Source of the DNA: Harmothoe impar
Taxonomy: Eukaryota; Annelida; Polychaeta; Phyllodocida; Polynoidae
DNA length: 64,000 nt
Assembly: GCA_947462335.1 (NCBI GenBank)
Contig: OX381706.1
Coordinates: 17,584,784 to 17,648,783, forward strand
Direction of reading: 5' to 3'
The translations under genes and the position numbers were made by a program. This document shows, one piece after another, positions 32,795 through 43,345 of this stretch. Under the pieces are notes generated by a model that was not told where the DNA came from, searched no databases, and saw only the letters and a list, made by a program, of their open reading frames with translations. The first letter of the stretch is position 1, and each line of letters begins with the position of its first letter.

Positions 32795-33185
32795 AGAGGT
32801 TAGTCAGTAGTGGCTATCCCAGGTTCCTCATAGGCACATTAGCCAAAATGACAAACTCATATTCATAACATGAGTACACTCTAAGAACAGTGTGTTGCGG
32901 GAACATGCATAGGGATTTACACACACATATCTGCAACACACCTTTGAGATCAACACACTTTTGGCAAAGAGCATGTAGTGTGTAGTGTGTTACACCAAAA
33001 TGTGTGTTAAAAGTGACTACAGAAAAGTGTGTTGATAAGAGTGTAAACGTAAAACACCACTCTTAGAGTGTAACGCCTTGGTCAAGATGACCAACCGTAA
33101 TATGCCTTAAATTAAAAAGACTAAGGTGGGTAAGTCAGTTTGACTAACCTGACAGCATTGACTAAAATAGATTGGTCATATAGGG
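32795..33185 (-). mobile_element. CACTGATA-type MITE, interrupted copy
   Basis: Minus-orientation family words lie on both sides of a nested element: GGTTAGTCAGTAGTGGCTATCCCAGG at the left (differing slightly from consensus) and TTGGTCAAGATGACCAACC, AGACTAAGGTGGG and GACTAACCTGACAG at the right. The gap is filled by 32875-33072, which dates the insertions relative to each other. Confidence 0.65.
32875..33072. mobile_element. ACACTCTAAGA-ended MITE nested in another MITE
   Basis: TACACTCTAAGAACAGTGTG at the left and CCACTCTTAGAGTGTA at the right are inverted repeats with one small gap. The 198-bp interior repeats TGTGTTG / CAACACAC words (AACACACTTTTGG, AAAGTGTGTTGATAAG), typical of subterminal binding motifs in non-autonomous elements. 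It sits inside the reverse copy of the CACTGATA family. Confidence 0.75.
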
Positions 33186-33974
33186 AGCCAAAACGTAGAT
33201 TTTCAGTGTAGGTGCACCGTCGATAATCAAATGAGAAACTTCTGAGTGGTGCCAAAGACATGGCAGCGGAGGGGGAAAAGATGCCTCAGGTACTAGACAG
33301 GGCACAAGAGGGAGGGTGGGAGGAGAGGTCGCGGTCGGCCGCGGGAAAGCATTTGGTATGGTGTCTTGCGCACCAAGGTAGCGGATGGTAGGAAATAAAG
33401 GGGAACGATTAAGAGGGACCAAATGGAGCCATCCTCTAATGGAACTGGGGTGAAGCATGGGGAAGCAAAGAAAACCTGTGTCTGGTGTAAGATGAATGAG
33501 CAGGGATGAAGAAAACAATGGGACGAGGCTGGTATAAATGGCCGGCGGAAGGGGTTGTGAAAATATGTTTCCAGAATAATGGCATGACACAGGAATTTTT
33601 TTTGAGGGAGGCAAACAATTCTCTTACACGCTTTCTGAACCAAACCTTTCATATTGAGTCCAATTTCTATTGTATTCTACAAGCATGGCAAATAGTCCCA
33701 CAAGTATTTTGGACTGAGAAATCCGATTTTGAGGAATTTGAAGCCCTTAAATAACGGGATGAAGTTGAAGGAGACAGAGTTCAGTTTCAGTGAGAGGTCG
33801 TTCAGGTAGGGTCAAGATGGGAGGCTGGGAAAGGGGTTAAAGATAAGGAGGACACTCGTGCGGGCGTGAGGAGGAGGGGCAGGGCAAAGTTGAATCACTG
33901 TGACAGGAAGGCCCTGGGAATGAGGAACTTTGGGGCCTGGAGTCTGACACTGAACACTGCATGAATCAAAGATG
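33186..33974 (-). other. Purine/pyrimidine-skewed stretch with long minus frames
   Basis: Strong plus-strand purine bias. Three overlapping minus frames (up to 150 codons, 33162-33614) are Pro/Ser/Leu/Phe-rich, as expected from a C/T-biased strand. No domain, signal or splice context is recognised. The left end of the longest frame runs into the neighbouring MITE, which argues against a gene. Confidence 0.45.
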
Positions 33975-34115
33975 CTTAAATTCACATATTTAAGCATATT
34001 TAATGCTACCTTTCAAAGCTACCTTAAGCTGCTTAAAGCTGCTTATGATACCTTGATGAAATCTCTGTGACATTTACATTGAATATACAAAACTTAAAAC
34101 TTCTTAAGTGATGAT
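33975..34115 (+). repeat. GCTTAAAG(C/T)TGC repeat, copy 1
   Basis: Internally repeated GCTTAAA words: ATTTAAGCATATTTAATGC, CCTTAAGCTGCTTAAAGCTGC, then ACTTAAAACTTCTTAAG. The same pattern recurs at 39340-39505 and 47725-47800. The palindromic TTAAGC/GCTTAA words make it self-complementary. Confidence 0.55.
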
Positions 34116-34479
34116 TTAATTTGCTTTGATAAAAAGATTCATGCAGAGATATAAGCTGGTGTGGGAATATGCGCAGTCAAGTTCCACGCATTTTTAGTCC
34201 ACACTTCTAGACTAGTAAATCAGCAGGAACGCTATAAATACAATATCTGTTTATCTTGGTTATGCAAGCACATTCTGCCTCGACTTGTTGCGTTTAAAAT
34301 GAATGTAGTATCCACCCAGTTGTGCCTACGCTCCCTGATCCTCCAGAGTAGTAGTGTAGTAGTAAATGCACAGATACCAGGTGTGCTTCACATACCCTGG
34401 AGGGGCAGGCCACATCTGTTACAGACCAAGAAGGGCTGCGGGGGAGGGTGGGGGGCTCCCTCCTGAACAACGACGTGAT
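34116..34479. other. Intergenic DNA, no gene seen
   Basis: Frames cross on both strands (34161-34466 plus, 34294-34533 minus), which argues against coding. No recognised repeat. Confidence 0.5.
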
Positions 34480-34960
34480 AACTTTGCTACAAGTGCCTTC
34501 AAATTGGCTGTGAATGCAGCGCCGGCCGCCCATAATGGGGACATAATTAAAGGCGGAGCGCGTCGCTATCTTTCATCTTTCCCGTCGTCCAGGGAAGGTG
34601 CACTGGGTAGGAAGATGCGTGAGCTGCCTGCGTGGAGTCGTCAGATTGCAAATGGCGCTCGTGACCAACAAGTGACTGGCTGAGCGATGCCAAGGCAATT
34701 GTAACGAGCCGCAGGGGACCCCAGAGCAGGAATTACCCTCACCTGAGGGATGGCTACCGTTGTAGGCAATGAGAGCAACGAGCACCGGAATCACAATAGG
34801 CACCCTTCCTACGGCGGGCTAATCCGACTTTACCGACCTGGGACAAGACCTGGGACGAGTGGGATGACTGGAATACGCCAAGAAGTACATCACGTGGTGA
34901 TATTGGTGGCTCTTATATCAAAGAGCAAAGCAGTATAAGAGAGACCATTGATAGAATTCT
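34480..34960. promoter_or_regulatory. GC-rich candidate regulatory block
   Basis: The longest GC- and CpG-enriched complex stretch of the central window. Motifs include CATAATGGGGACATAATTAA (TAATTA at 34544), AAATGGCGCTCGTG, GGAATTACCCTCACCTGAGG (homeodomain core beside an E-box), GGGCTAATCCGAC (bicoid/Otx-type TAATCC) and ATCACGTGGTGA (E-box CACGTG). Open frames exist on both strands without domains. I infer a regulatory element or an unrecognised exon; no promoter core or donor settles it. Confidence 0.35.
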
Positions 34961-35339
34961 TCTCCACCTTGGCCCCCTCCCAATAGCCTACAATGTCAAT
35001 GGAATGCCAGCTTACAGTCCCTAATTCTACAACATCCAATAATCAAACACCGGTTAAACTGTATTAAATATTGCTCTTCTGATAAATCTGGAAACGTGTT
35101 GAATTCAATAAAATTGTGATCAGTTCCAATATGCAATGCAAAGCGATGCAATTGAATGCAAAGAAATCGAATGTCATGATAAGAAGGTGAGTCAAGTCCA
35201 TGTGTCACCTGGACCTGTATCTATCGATTTCATGCCTTTAGTTAACCAAGAGGTCAAATCTCCTAGCCAGGAACACGATCCAACATATCCTTGTAAATTA
35301 GACCGCCTAACACACTATAATATCACCAACAAAAAATAG
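34961..35339. other. Intergenic DNA, no gene seen
   Basis: AT-rich; the repeated GCAATGC / TGCAATTGAATGC words at 35130-35160 are a small imperfect tandem. Nothing else. Confidence 0.5.
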
Positions 35340-35720
35340 AAAAGTCGCTAGGCCTGCTAGTACTTCCTTCCTGTGTCTTTCCTTGCCTACACAGTTGGCT
35401 TCATTCCGCAACCAACCATCACCCCATTTGGGGGCCATTGCCCGGTCGTGACCCTGCTGAGCGACATAAAACTGAGTCTTTCTCCGCAGCAAACAGATGT
35501 ATCCTCCCCGTGGGCGGCCCGGGGCGACGAGCGGCTCGGTAAAGCCTGATTTACCCGATATAGCTGCTGCATACAAAACACACAGCATGGGTGCGGGTAA
35601 GTAATGGGGTTTATCGACAGGACCCCAATGCCTGCTATCAGCTGGGGCCTGACTCTCAGGGCTGTAATCCTAATGTAGGTGTCTATCATGATTACCAGAC
35701 TCATTAAAGGGCACTTCCAG
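35340..35720. promoter_or_regulatory. GC-rich candidate regulatory block
   Basis: Complex GC-rich sequence with GTGGGCGGCCCGGGGCGACG, TAAAGCCTGATTTACCC and an ATAAAA box at 35466. GCATGGGTGCG at 35585 is followed directly by GGTAAGTAA, an excellent splice-donor match, so a very short plus-strand first exon is conceivable. Minus frames also cross it. Evidence is too thin to call a gene. Confidence 0.3.
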
Positions 35721-35830
35721 GAGAGGTTGGATATGGTGGGATACTTTATAACCAGGGATGGTGCCTTTTAACGCTCGCTTAAAGCCTCACTTGGTATTCT
35801 AAAGTTGGGGCATTTGTATTTTACGATGTA

Positions 35831-36029
35831 ACCATCGCACAGTGCTTTAATGTGGGATGCGCTCTGTCGGCATGATGCATGAATGAAGCTGTGATGCGTC
35901 TACCAGTCAGGGATGCATTCATGCATTATGCCGACACTTGAGGAGTTTATTAACCCTGTAGGGTTTGCATCATGCTTGTATGCATTTGTGCATCATGACA
36001 ATAGGACTGTATGGTCCTTACAGAGTTAA
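35831..36029. mobile_element. TTAA foldback MITE, copy 7
   Basis: Right end GGTCCTTACAGAG followed by TTAA (36026-36029); left end near GTAA-CCATCGCACAGTGCTTTAA is eroded. Interior words are GTCGGCATGATGCATGAATG, AGGGATGCATTCATGCATTA, GCCGACACTTGAGGAG and TGCATCATGAC. Confidence 0.7.
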
Positions 36030-36860
36030 TGGTTAGATTCCTGGCAGGTTGTTAGGCTTTGGTGTAATGGGGGGGCCTCCATGTATTGCTCTATACTCTC
36101 CTTTATAAGCATACTGTATACCCATACAGACAATTATCCCCTATATACATGGCCATAAAAAGGTTACCCTGCAGTCATATACATTCATGCACTTAATTCC
36201 AGCCAAAGCTAGGTCAATTTCACAAAGCAGGTACTCAGATCAACCATAGCGTTTTCGCCTACTCATCTTTCCGTCATTGAGCAACACAAAGTCCCTCCGG
36301 GACAAAAGCTATTATGTCAAACATAATTTGCCCCAGAGTCCTCTGAAGGTCCCCACAAAGGACACCCTCTCATTAAATATTAGTTTATAAATCATTGCCT
36401 GACACAGACAGACTGATGTACATAGGGTAGATTCACCACAAGTCGGACACATACCCTGAGTGGGATTTGAGGTTATCTATATGGACCAGATGACTTCTAG
36501 TGTTTGATATTTTGGAAAGAATAGCACTAATACTACCCTAAAGACCTAAAGCTATACCAGGGACCCAGGCCTTTACCATTGTGCAGACTATACATTGCAG
36601 AACACAATGAGTCGTACACATAACCGAACTTAGGTGGGGAGCTCATTATTGAACAGTAATTCGCCCAGAATACTCTACTGGCATTGGCCTTTATCAACAA
36701 TGAATCGTTAAAAATGTGATTTCTTTTCAATGGACCACCTGGAGTGGTATTGAAATAGATGCATTATATTCTTGGCTCAAATAAACGTCGTTTTGTGCAC
36801 GTGCCAGAACCATTTGTCAGTGACATACGTATGTATTTATAAGCGCCTGACCCCTCACAA
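36030..36860. other. Intergenic DNA, no gene seen
   Basis: Contains a moderately complex stretch (36230-36400) with TCACAAAGCAGG, AAAGTCCCTCCGGGAC and GGTCCCCACAAAGGACAC, which is weakly regulatory-looking. A minus frame at 36533-36730 has no domain. Confidence 0.5.
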
Positions 36861-36995
36861 CCCAGCTAACAAAAATATGTTATTTTACGTTCAATAATGT
36901 TTTTAACGTTACACAACATTTTTTCGCCTCGATAAGGAGCCATAGAGAAACCTTATATAACACTATATCAGGGTTATATAACGTTTGTTCGTTTT
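36861..36995. mobile_element. CCCAGCTAAC-type repeat fragment
   Basis: Opens CCCAGCTAACAAAAATATG, then internal words TTTTACGTTC, TTTTTAACGTTACAC and GGGTTATATAACG. A CCCAG start with AACGTT palindromes resembles the ends of the elements at 44487-45361 and 49391-49475. The right end was not found. Confidence 0.4.
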
Positions 36996-37982
36996 CTAGG
37001 AATGGTGTTATATATCGAGATCTATTCATATTAAAGTTGCTCGTGATGAGACAGCAGATAAACCTTGTGTGGTATCAGATTTAAACAGTACAGCTTTTTG
37101 TGACACTAATGAGACATTATTTTGTTATAACTCTGATTAATTGTATAACACACACTTTTTCATTTAAATGAATTCATAAAAGAGACCAATCAGATTAATC
37201 AATTAGGACCAGGGCAGAGTGCCTGTCATTAAGTATAACAACTATCATATTTCTTGGGAACCAACGGTTTAATGAATCACACATAGGGATCATCCATATA
37301 ATTTTTTGACAATTACTGTATATATGGCGTAATTCAATTCTTGAATAAGCAGTCCAATATAGAACGAGTCATATTTCTCTGCTGAAGACAAAATTATATA
37401 ATGAACCTGATAGTGATAGTGAACGCCGGCGGGGAAGGAGGGAGGTGAAAGTATTACAAGTAGTGGTGGAAATTAAAACAGGATTTTATTTCAACCATCC
37501 TTAATAGAATGCCAACCCTTAATTAACACAATGCACTTTTTTGCATCCATCATAATTATTATCATGCAATCATATAAGGATGTATGTTTTTAAGGTTTCT
37601 CGTCATACAGTGTGTTTCTCTTAATTAATACTGCCAACAAGCATTACTCACTCTATATAAGGACTGTATAGAGATTGTGTTTTTTTATTTCTATGACGCG
37701 TCAGTCGGTATCCTGGGGTAACAATTCATGGACATGTATAATTATCGAAAGCTAAGAAATGTTGTCAGGCAACAAGTCTGAGAATAATTTCTATGACATA
37801 TCACATATTTCTATAGCAAGTAGCTAATGAGGAGGGAGATGTCGTCAAAAGGGAAATCCGTTTATTTATGTTTACATGTGCTACTATAGCAGGGCTAACT
37901 GTTACGTTAGTCATTATGCCTTATCATAAATATACTTACCTCCTCCAAATACCTACTTTTTACATACCATTCCCTATACAAA
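36996..37982. other. Intergenic DNA, no gene seen
   Basis: AT-rich with stops in all frames. Nothing beyond isolated TTATATAA words. Confidence 0.6.
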
Positions 37983-38457
37983 GGGGCCTAATTCATAAAG
38001 TTCGAGGATAATATGGGTCGATATGGCATTGTCAGACAATCTAGAGGATTAGAAATGCCATTGTAATTCATAAAGGCATTCTGCTCTGAGGCCAATTTAA
38101 GGATTATCATTTCTTGGGGAGGTTCACCAAACATATGATTATGGAGGGTTGATGACATCAAGTGGACCCAAGGCTTGATCAACGAACACGCCCAGCCCAT
38201 TTAGTTTGCAGTATTTTTTCGCATATTGATGGTCAACCCCCATCAAGATAATGTACAGGATCATTCTCAAAATACATTGTGAAATGCAATAGAAAATCTG
38301 AAAGGAGAATAAGTTAAGAACATGTTGAGGTTGCACCTTTCAGCCCCTTTCTTTCCTGTGAATTACACCAAATTCCTTTTATCAATTTTACCTTTTATCC
38401 TTTTACCAAACTCCTTTTATCATTTCTTGCTCCTTTCACTTTCATGAATTAGACCCC
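37983..38457. mobile_element. GGGGCCTAATTCAT-ended inverted-repeat element
   Basis: Left end GGGGCCTAATTCATAAAG (37983) and right end TTCATGAATTAGACCCC (to 38457) are inverted repeats. GTAATTCATAAAGGCATT recurs at 38064 inside. The right half repeats ACCAAACTCCTTTTATCA and CCTTTTATC words. 475 bp with no transposase; two minus frames inside lack domains. Confidence 0.7.
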
Positions 38458-38879
38458 AGGCCCAGCAAAAGACCGCATGCAGTCCAGGGTCGCCAGTTGT
38501 TTGCCGTGCCGACGGAGTGTTCCGCGCCAGAGGGGGCAATGAAGCATTTTTGTGTCACATTTCAAACGTTATTTTCTCTTTTCTCTAATTTTACTAGAAG
38601 AATATGCCTTATGTAAGTACGACATATTACCAAAACATCATAGCCATCACCTGTCTAGATACCTGTACTAGCTAGAGAGCAGGAGAAAAGCATGATTACT
38701 CTGATGGGCAACACGATTTTTCTTTTTCACTCTTGGAAAGTGTCTGGTATTTAAGGTGTGTCTAATTGTAATGCAACTTGATGAAGGCTGATGATGGTTG
38801 GCCCACTAATTAATAACACTGTCCCCAACATCTCCCGACACATTAATACTCCCCTCACCACTCACTGCCTGCCATATTA
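38458..38879. other. Intergenic DNA with a CTCF-like word
   Basis: GCGCCAGAGGGGGC at 38525 is an imperfect CTCF-core match. The rest is unremarkable and has no gene. Confidence 0.45.
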
Positions 38880-39060
38880 AGATGATCAATAGGCAATCAG
38901 CTTCCAAATTTGCTCACTAGGCGACGCATCAACACCCACTCGCCCTGGCGGTGGCTTCCCAAACGATCCGCTCATAAATTGATGCAACTCGCCTGTTGCA
39001 TTTTGGGTAGGCACCTCAAAGTGGTGGCGTGAAGGAAAGGCAGTGGTAGACGTTATAGAG
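38880..39060. promoter_or_regulatory. Candidate regulatory stretch
   Basis: Complex sequence: GATCAATAGGCAATCAGC, GCTCACTAGGCGACGCATC, GCCCTGGCGGTGGCTTCCC, CATAAATTGATGCAACTCGC. Mean GC is higher than the flanks, there is no repeat resemblance and no open frame. Function inferred only from composition. Confidence 0.25.
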
Positions 39061-39339
39061 GGAGTGCTTTCCGATTCTGACGAACATTAAGGTTGTAATC
39101 ATAATTATGAGCTGCTGATTTAATTATCATGGTGCACCAATTGTCCAGGTCCATCCTTAAGAAGCAACATGTTTTTACATGTTTTTTACATTGCAGTGTA
39201 TGTTCTCATTGGTCAGTGCCCAGGCCGCAGGTCTCCTGTCAGTGACATACTGTATTGCGCTTATTGGCTTTGGCTATGCAGAAGCTATATAAACATAAGG
39301 AATAGTTTATTGGATGCACTGTATGAAAAATCCGATTAT

Positions 39340-39505
39340 ATCAACCTTAAGTTAAACTTAAAGTTGATAAATGGCCTTCTCACAGCAGCTTCAAGCAGCT
39401 TGATGCAATGTTAATGTGAAACAAATTCACAATAACACATTTCGCTTAAAGTTGCTCAAAGCTGCGTAAATACTATCTTCTCGCTTAAAGTTGCTTAAAT
39501 TGGAT
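39340..39505 (+). repeat. GCTTAAAG(C/T)TGC repeat, copy 2
   Basis: CTTAAGTTAAACTTAAAG, AGCAGCTTCAAGCAGCTTG, TCGCTTAAAGTTGCTC and TCGCTTAAAGTTGCTT. Three to four tandem variants of a 10-12-base word. Same family as 33975-34115 and 47725-47800. Confidence 0.6.
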
Positions 39506-39543
39506 AGATTGTGCAGTGATGCATGTGCTGTTCCAGTCGTTCT

Positions 39544-39797
39544 ACACAGAGTAAAGAAACAGCGTCAAAAGGGGGTCCAGGTGCATGCCTCCAGAATGAC
39601 TCCCATCTTTAGAGGAGCCCAGGCTGCTTAAGGGTGCCTATAGGTGACTCCATGCCCGACCTGAGAAGGTCAATTAGGGGGGTCACATAGCTCCCTGACT
39701 CACATAAGGAAGTCTAAGGACCAGAGCTCCCCTAGAGAGGGGAGTCATTCTGGAGGAAACCTGGACTCCCTTTTGACGCTGTTTCTTTCTCTGTACA
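39544..39797. mobile_element. Long-TIR MITE, copy 1
   Basis: Roughly 55-bp inverted repeats. Left: AAAGAAACAGCGTCAAAAGG, GGGTCCAGG, CTCCAGAATGACTCCC. Right: GGGAGTCATTCTGGAGG, CCTGGACTCCC, TTTTGACGCTGTTTC. The short unique centre has CCTATAGGTGACTCC. A relative lies at 55996-56280. No transposase. Confidence 0.85.
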
Positions 39798-40200
39798 CAT
39801 ACTCCTCTTTCACACAAGACGGATGCCGTCCATGAGCCGCACTCCTCTGTTTTCCCAGCTTCGTTTTTGACCTGCTCTCTCCCTCTCTCTCTCTCTCCTT
39901 CCGTCTCATGCCTGCGAGTATTGATGAGGCCTCGCTATATTAATGACCTGGGCTGAAGGTGGAACAGTATCAAACCGTTAATGTTTTAACAACCCTCACA
40001 AAACCTATTAGCGTCAAGTCTTTTCTTGCTTCGGCCGGCTACTATCAAACTGTCGATTATTTACAACGAGGCTGCAGGGAGTTGAGACGAGAGGAGGAGA
40101 GATGTTAAGAATCGACACTATGGAAATTGAAAAAGCATGTCCGCTGTCTTGGTCTTCCTGGGATTTAACGAGCAAAGATTCCTGCTGCTCTTTTTTAGGT
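39798..40200. promoter_or_regulatory. Candidate regulatory stretch after a CT run
   Basis: A CT-rich run (39870-39900, CTCTCTCCCTCTCTCTC) precedes complex sequence with CGAGTATTGATGAGGCC, TATATTAATGACCTGGG, AAACCGTTAATGTTTTAAC, CTATTAGCGTCAAG and TGTCGATTATTTACAACG (Fox-like TATTTAC beside a homeodomain core). No frame is open. Resembles an enhancer in composition only. Confidence 0.3.
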
Positions 40201-40627
40201 ATGGACCTTTAACAATGAAGGTAGATCTAGGGCTTCACATGTCATCGATTTAACATTGCGTTAAATGTGTAGCTGCAAACAGTGGCATCAATCAGTTAGT
40301 CCATGTTGAAGACTACAACGCCCTCTGTTGCTCCACCTAGTGAGGGCCAACGCTAAGTACTCTGATTATGCACTGCGAAATGGAAAAACGTTAAGATAAC
40401 GTATTCTGTTAGTTGGAGAGCTGCTACTGTATCTGCAGATAGCTAGAACTACACTGCACCTGTACTGGCCACAACCCACTGGGCTCCAAGCCGCCATTTT
40501 AAGCACAATCTATGTGGGAAATGTGTAGCTCCATTGGCCTTACAGAGCTACGTGGACGGTGTAGGAGCCAGTCATAATGTGCAGGTTTGATTACTTTAGG
40601 ACTGTATGATTATGATACTGATTATAT
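40201..40627. other. Intergenic DNA, no gene seen
   Basis: Contains ACGCCCTCTGTTGC and CTCCACCTAGTGAGGG near 40318-40350, weakly CTCF-like. No frame, no repeat family. Confidence 0.5.
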
Positions 40628-40702
40628 ATTGTGACATTTACTGGGAAAAGAAACCTTAGTGCACCCTGCACTAAGGGCCTTTTTCGTAGATCGTGTCACA
40701 TA
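40628..40702. mobile_element. 65-bp-type micro-element, copy 3 with 10-bp insertion
   Basis: ATTGTGACATTTACTGGGA at the left, hairpin TTAGTGCA-CCC-TGCACTAA, then an extra GGCCTTTTTC-like segment before GATCGTGTCACATA. It lies 30 kb from the other two copies, so this is an interspersed family rather than only part of the tandem duplication. Confidence 0.75.
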
Positions 40703-41319
40703 TGTTGCCAGTTGGAAAATAATCCATTATAACCCAGGCCACTGGGAGAGGATGGGGCTTAATTATGTCTAGTAATTTGTAGAAGATATGTATATCGACC
40801 GTATAGAGCCCAGTAGACGTTGACATTTCAGCTGGGATGCTCTCATACTAAATGTCAAGGATGTCAAAAAGGTTTGACGAATTCCTCACCTTTTATTCCT
40901 ATTCTCTCTCTTTATTAAGATTATATCAAATGTGATGTAAAAAGGTGCAAGGAAAGTTCACAACGATCCTGTTATGAGGGAACATGAGTTTCCTGTATCC
41001 CCATATCGAGTTTTTAATCTGTTAGATCACGTAAAAGGAGCTTATGTTTCTTTAGGCAGGCTGCCCATCTCATCTAAGTGAGAAATGCAGTAAGCTTTTC
41101 CATCCTGAATGTAAAATAAAAACACAAAAAAGATGAGTAGGAGAAAAATGGGGGAAAACATCCAGACCTAAGCACTGCTCTAGATATCAGACTAGCAAAC
41201 ATATCTCATATAATCATAGACGTTACGGTTCCATCCATTCTGTCCACACATCCGTCCTCCTACTACTTGACCAGGCCGCTATGCAGGTGAAGGAGGGTAT
41301 GGAGGAGCAGGAGGAGGGA
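40703..41319. other. Intergenic DNA, no gene seen
   Basis: AT-rich, no long frames, no recognised family. Composition shifts toward GC and CpG after 41220. Confidence 0.55.
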
Positions 41320-41450
41320 TGGCGGCCGGTTAGACCATGGTGACGTCCATCCCTCATTCTACTTGATAATAGGTGTCGCTCCAATCGCTGCCCTTGAGCC
41401 TCCATTTGGCGGGTGGCTAGTGCGCATGCGCTGATCCATCACGCCCCCAG
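41320..41450. promoter_or_regulatory. Promoter-like CpG stretch with NRF1 palindrome
   Basis: A perfect NRF1-type TGCGCATGCGC (41421-41431), a CRE-like TGACGTCC (41341), CTCCATTTGGCGGG (41400) and GGATGGCGGCCGG (41319) lie within 130 bp. NRF1 and CRE sites typify TATA-less CpG promoters in animals (established). No transcription start or convincing first exon follows, so promoter activity is inferred. Confidence 0.4.
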
Positions 41451-41713
41451 AGCCGCACCCTACCCTTACTACACTACGTCCAAGACGGACTACGTCCAGG
41501 GTCCCCTACCAGGGCTTACCTGATAATTCTCCACTTGGTGCTAATTTTGCAGCTTTACATAATGGGTTTAGTGTGTTGGTCGATGATCAAATGGTCATAC
41601 CACCACGGATGGCTATATTTCAAGGTGACTATTTATTCAGCACTGCTACGCCTGGGGAAAGGCATTTGCCATCTGTTATTGCCATGGAAACAAGTGTAAT
41701 ACCCTATCATTAG
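41434..41713 (+). other. Unrecognised open frame, possible exon
   Basis: Open from the TGA near 41432 to TAG at 41711. CCCCTACCAG at about 41502 could be an acceptor. Downstream residues include GLPDNSPLGANFAALHNGF and PPRMAIFQGDYLFSTATPG, ending IPYH before the stop. AT-rich codons, no recognised family, and no partner exon found. On minus, TTATCAGGTAAGC gives a donor in the same place, so orientation is ambiguous. Confidence 0.22.
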
Positions 41714-42108
41714 GTGGCCTTACACAGAGAACGGCTTAGGGGGTATCTATTATCTATATAGTAAAGTCAATGTGAGTGGGAGTGGGATCCTACACTCCAG
41801 AATGGGCCAAAATGGGAAGGTGGACGTGAAGATAGGTATGTTTTGGATGTATCTCAGAAGAAGTCAGAAAAAACTCCCATTATTCTCTTATAACAAGCAT
41901 TATAGTAGGTCTATACATATGCCTTATCCGACATTACATGGACATGAAAGAGATTGGAGACGGCTCTTTGATGGTAGAAAAGCTACCCTTAGGAAATGTC
42001 ACAAATAACCTTTTACTTTGCACAAAAAGGATATGTTTTCTTCCCTCTGGTACACTCATATCTTTTTGAGGGTACATAACAACTGTTGAGTGCGTGGGCA
42101 ACCCTGTA
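41714..42108. other. Intergenic DNA with small frames
   Basis: A 78-codon plus frame (41772-42008) and a 72-codon minus frame (41934-42152) overlap; neither shows a domain. No further structure. Confidence 0.45.
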
Positions 42109-42292
42109 GGATAGACTGACCTAAAGGTAACCACGTACCATGAGATGTCCACCTTAATTATGTAGTTATTTGTGTATGGTATTGTACTTATTTGTCCTTT
42201 TCTGGAAAGAATGTCACTTAAAGTGTACTGCGATACACAAAAACAGAGGGGGTCATCTCATGGTACGTGGTTATCTTTAGGCCAGTCTACCC
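42109..42292. mobile_element. 39-bp inverted repeats, foldback structure
   Basis: Arms 42109-42147 and 42254-42292 match at about 36 of 39 positions around a 106-bp centre. Arm words are TAGACTGACCTAAAGG, TAACCACGTACCATGAGATG and their complements. Likely a small foldback transposon; the 96-codon plus frame at 42172-42462 begins inside it and is probably spurious. Confidence 0.7.
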
Positions 42293-43169
42293 TATTCCTA
42301 ATCTCCCGTGAACTAACCCCAACCGGTATTTCCCGGCCTATTGAAACAACGCTTAGATTTGAACTATGGAGTAAACCCCTATCTGAATATTCTGATTTTT
42401 CCCTTACTAGTTATTTTTACTGTGTGGTGTATAATAAATTCAATATGAATTTATCAAATTGAGCGTTGGGGATAAACATCTGGATATATTCAATGCACAC
42501 GGATATTACCAGCAAAATGATGTTGATATAAAAACGCTGACTCAAGTACATATTGGAGTTAGTAACACATATTGGAGTAACAATGAGTCTGTGCACGTAG
42601 GGACCAACGTTAGAGACTAATAAAAGTGTCTGCCTTAACTAAGAGCACAGTAAACACAGACATACCCTGGAGGCCCTGAGCTGCTGGTGAGCAGCTAAAA
42701 TAGGAGCTGCTCCCAGCCTGCTAACAGTGAGTGGGTGACGGTTCTTTTTTCTTTGTTAAGCCTGAGGGCTCCACCAGTCACACAGTGGGTCCCTCTACAG
42801 CTATTTAGTTACAAGGGTCATACTGGCTAGCCCTAATTCTACCTAGCCCTAATTCTAGTGCTATAGAACCCAGTGAGCTTATGTCTATACAGTATACGGT
42901 TGATGGCCATTGTCAATGGTAATGTAATGCGAGATGGTATCTGCTGACACACTTAAGTCAAACTTACAAGAATACACTAGGCCCAACACGTGGTAGTATA
43001 ACTGATACAAATAAGGCATATTCATCGCCATATTGTGCATACCCGGTTGGTTCCTCTGTTTTACCCTCTTCACAGTGGGTTCAATGAGCCAAGTTAATAG
43101 CAAGACACATCTAATTCTTGCGTAGTCTATAGCTTCTGTTTATTCTATGGTAAACAGACATATATTCCA
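42293..43169. other. Intergenic DNA, no gene seen
   Basis: GAGCTGCTGGTGAGCAGCT at 42678 is a small imperfect dyad similar in wording to the hairpin at 58867. Otherwise AT-rich and featureless. Confidence 0.5.
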
Positions 43170-43345
43170 AAAGGATAGAGACATAGAGAGACACGCAGAG
43201 AGGATGAGAGACATATCGATACAAAGAGAGACAGAGAGGGGGAGAGACACTCAGAGATAAAGATAGACAAAGAGAGATAAAGGGAGAGACAGCGACAGAC
43301 AGATTGATAGTCAGAGACAGAAAGAAACAAAGAAACGAGGAGAGA
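43170..43345 (+). repeat. Imperfect GAGA(CA) simple repeat
   Basis: About 175 bp of AGAGACA/GAGAGACA variants. It creates Ser/Leu/Cys-rich minus frames of 61-98 codons that are not genes. Many interruptions indicate age. Confidence 0.85.

Noticed and set aside
33162..33614. 150-codon minus-strand frame, the longest in the window
   Set aside because: The strand is strongly pyrimidine-biased, giving Pro/Ser/Leu/Phe-rich translations in three overlapping frames. It also runs into a transposon. No domain recognised.
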